From Sphingomonadaceae bacterium (GTDB taxonomy: Bacteria; Pseudomonadota; Alphaproteobacteria; Sphingomonadales; Sphingomonadaceae), in assembly GCA_020446665.1 (NCBI GenBank), contig JAGREF010000277.1:1-6809 (forward strand): DNA of 6,809 nucleotides, written 5' to 3'. Under the pieces are notes generated by a model that made no database searches, was not told the origin of the DNA, and saw only the letters and a program-made list of their open reading frames with translations. Positions 6,322 to 6,809 of the stretch are shown piece after piece. Position 1 is the first letter of the stretch, and each line of letters begins with the position of its first letter. The translations under genes were made by a program, and so were the position numbers.

Positions 6322-6341
6322 GCGCGCCAACCAGGGCGCGC
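6322..6341. terminator. GC hairpin in the convergent gap
   Basis: GCGCGCC (6322-6328) pairs with GGCGCGC (6335-6341) around a 6-nt loop AACCAG. It almost fills the 25-bp gap between the convergent stops at 6316 and 6342, so it could serve both genes. Neither strand has a clear T-run after the stem, so termination is likely but unproven. Confidence 0.5.
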
Positions 6342-6809
6342 TCAATGCCCCACTGATTCCCCGCGTTCCAGCCCGCTGGCGGCGAGTTGGGCATAGATCT
6401 GTTCCATCAGCCGGGCGAGCCCAGCCTCGCTTTCGCTTTCCGCGCGGGCAACCAGCACGTCCTGCGTGTTGGAAGCGCGCAGGAGCCACCAGCCATCATC
6501 ATTGGTCACACGCACGCCATCGGTGGCGTCTACCTCGTCCGGGCTGTCTGCCAGCCGTTCCTTCACTTCGTCGATCACCGCGAATTTGCGGCTTTCATCG
6601 ACCTGGAAACGCAATTCCGGCGTGTTGATCATGGCTGGCATCGCGCCGCGCAGTTCCGTCACCGATTTGCCCAGCCGCGCTGCCGCCGCGATCAGCCGGA
6701 TACCGGCATAGAGAGCATCGTCGAAACCGTAATATTCATGCTTGAAGAAGACATGGCCGCTCATTTCGCCGGCCAGCGGGGAACCAGTTTCCTTCATTTT
6801 GGACTTAAT
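6342..6809 (-). CDS. Phosphomannomutase/phosphoglucomutase, C-terminal part
   Basis: Carboxy-terminal 155 residues of an alpha-D-phosphohexomutase of the PMM/PGM (AlgC/ManB-like) type, which interconverts hexose 1- and 6-phosphates for nucleotide-sugar and envelope polysaccharide synthesis in the cytoplasm. The reading frame stays open to the window edge (IKSKMKETG before and across the ATG at 6797), so that ATG is internal and the gene is 5'-incomplete here. The sugar-specificity loop GEMSGH is clear, followed by FFKHEYYGFDDALYA. Near the C-terminus RASNTQ is the phosphate-binding loop; the next residue is Asp where many homologues have Pro. The catalytic phosphoserine and metal-binding loop lie outside the window. 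Mannose versus glucose preference cannot be settled from this end. Confidence 0.9.
   Translation of the reverse strand: MKSKMKETGSPLAGEMSGHVFFKHEYYGFDDALYAGIRLIAAAARLGKSVTELRGAMPAMINTPELRFQVDESRKFAVIDEVKERLADSPDEVDATDGVRVTNDDGWWLLRASNTQDVLVARAESESEAGLARLMEQIYAQLAASGLERGESVGH

Noticed and set aside
5569..6396. Plus-strand frame of 275 codons overlapping the DUF4010 gene and the hairpin
   Set aside because: Arg/Gly/Ala/His-rich composition typical of an out-of-frame translation; the DUF4010 frame has clear membrane segments and family motifs.
6795..6797. ATG as the true start of a small 151-residue protein
   Set aside because: The frame stays open to the window edge and the upstream codons (IKSK) fit the phosphohexomutase family, so it is an internal methionine.

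Overview
The window reads as a chromosomal segment from a GC-rich alphaproteobacterium, most likely Sphingomonadales (Erythrobacteraceae/Sphingomonadaceae-like). This is inferred from gene content, codon style and the exbB-exbD-exbD layout, not from a database match. It holds six protein-coding genes and no RNA genes, insertion sequences, phage genes or CRISPR arrays that I can see.

Bases 1-2498 form an energy-transduction block for TonB-dependent outer-membrane transport. exbB (36-797), a first exbD (883-1416) and a second exbD (1451-1900) run in one direction and end at a strong intrinsic terminator (1934-1959). A third exbD (2067-2498) follows. It is clearly a paralogue of the second one, but sits in its own transcription unit behind that terminator. 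Its leader carries a candidate promoter, an imperfect palindrome at 2003-2019 that resembles zinc-uptake-regulator (Zur) boxes, and a hairpin that would cover its ribosome binding site. tonB is not in the window and may lie upstream of base 1.

Bases 2504-4963 (minus strand) encode a large Lhr-type DEXH helicase of the kind usually found beside an ATP-dependent DNA ligase, a metallo-beta-lactamase-fold exonuclease and the PdeM phosphoesterase. None of those partners is visible here. Its stop lies 5 bp from the stop of the third exbD, tail to tail.

Bases 5048-6316 (plus strand) encode a polytopic MgtC-N/DUF4010 membrane protein, divergent from the helicase. It converges on the 3' end of a phosphomannomutase/phosphoglucomutase gene (6342-6809, minus strand, running off the window), with a GC hairpin filling the 25-bp gap.

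The part most worth a second look is the third exbD and its leader: a duplicated accumulation subunit with its own control signals and a periplasmic Cys-x3-Cys that its sister lacks. It could be a substrate- or metal-conditional version of the ExbBD motor. This is a hypothesis built on visible sequence features, not a demonstrated system.
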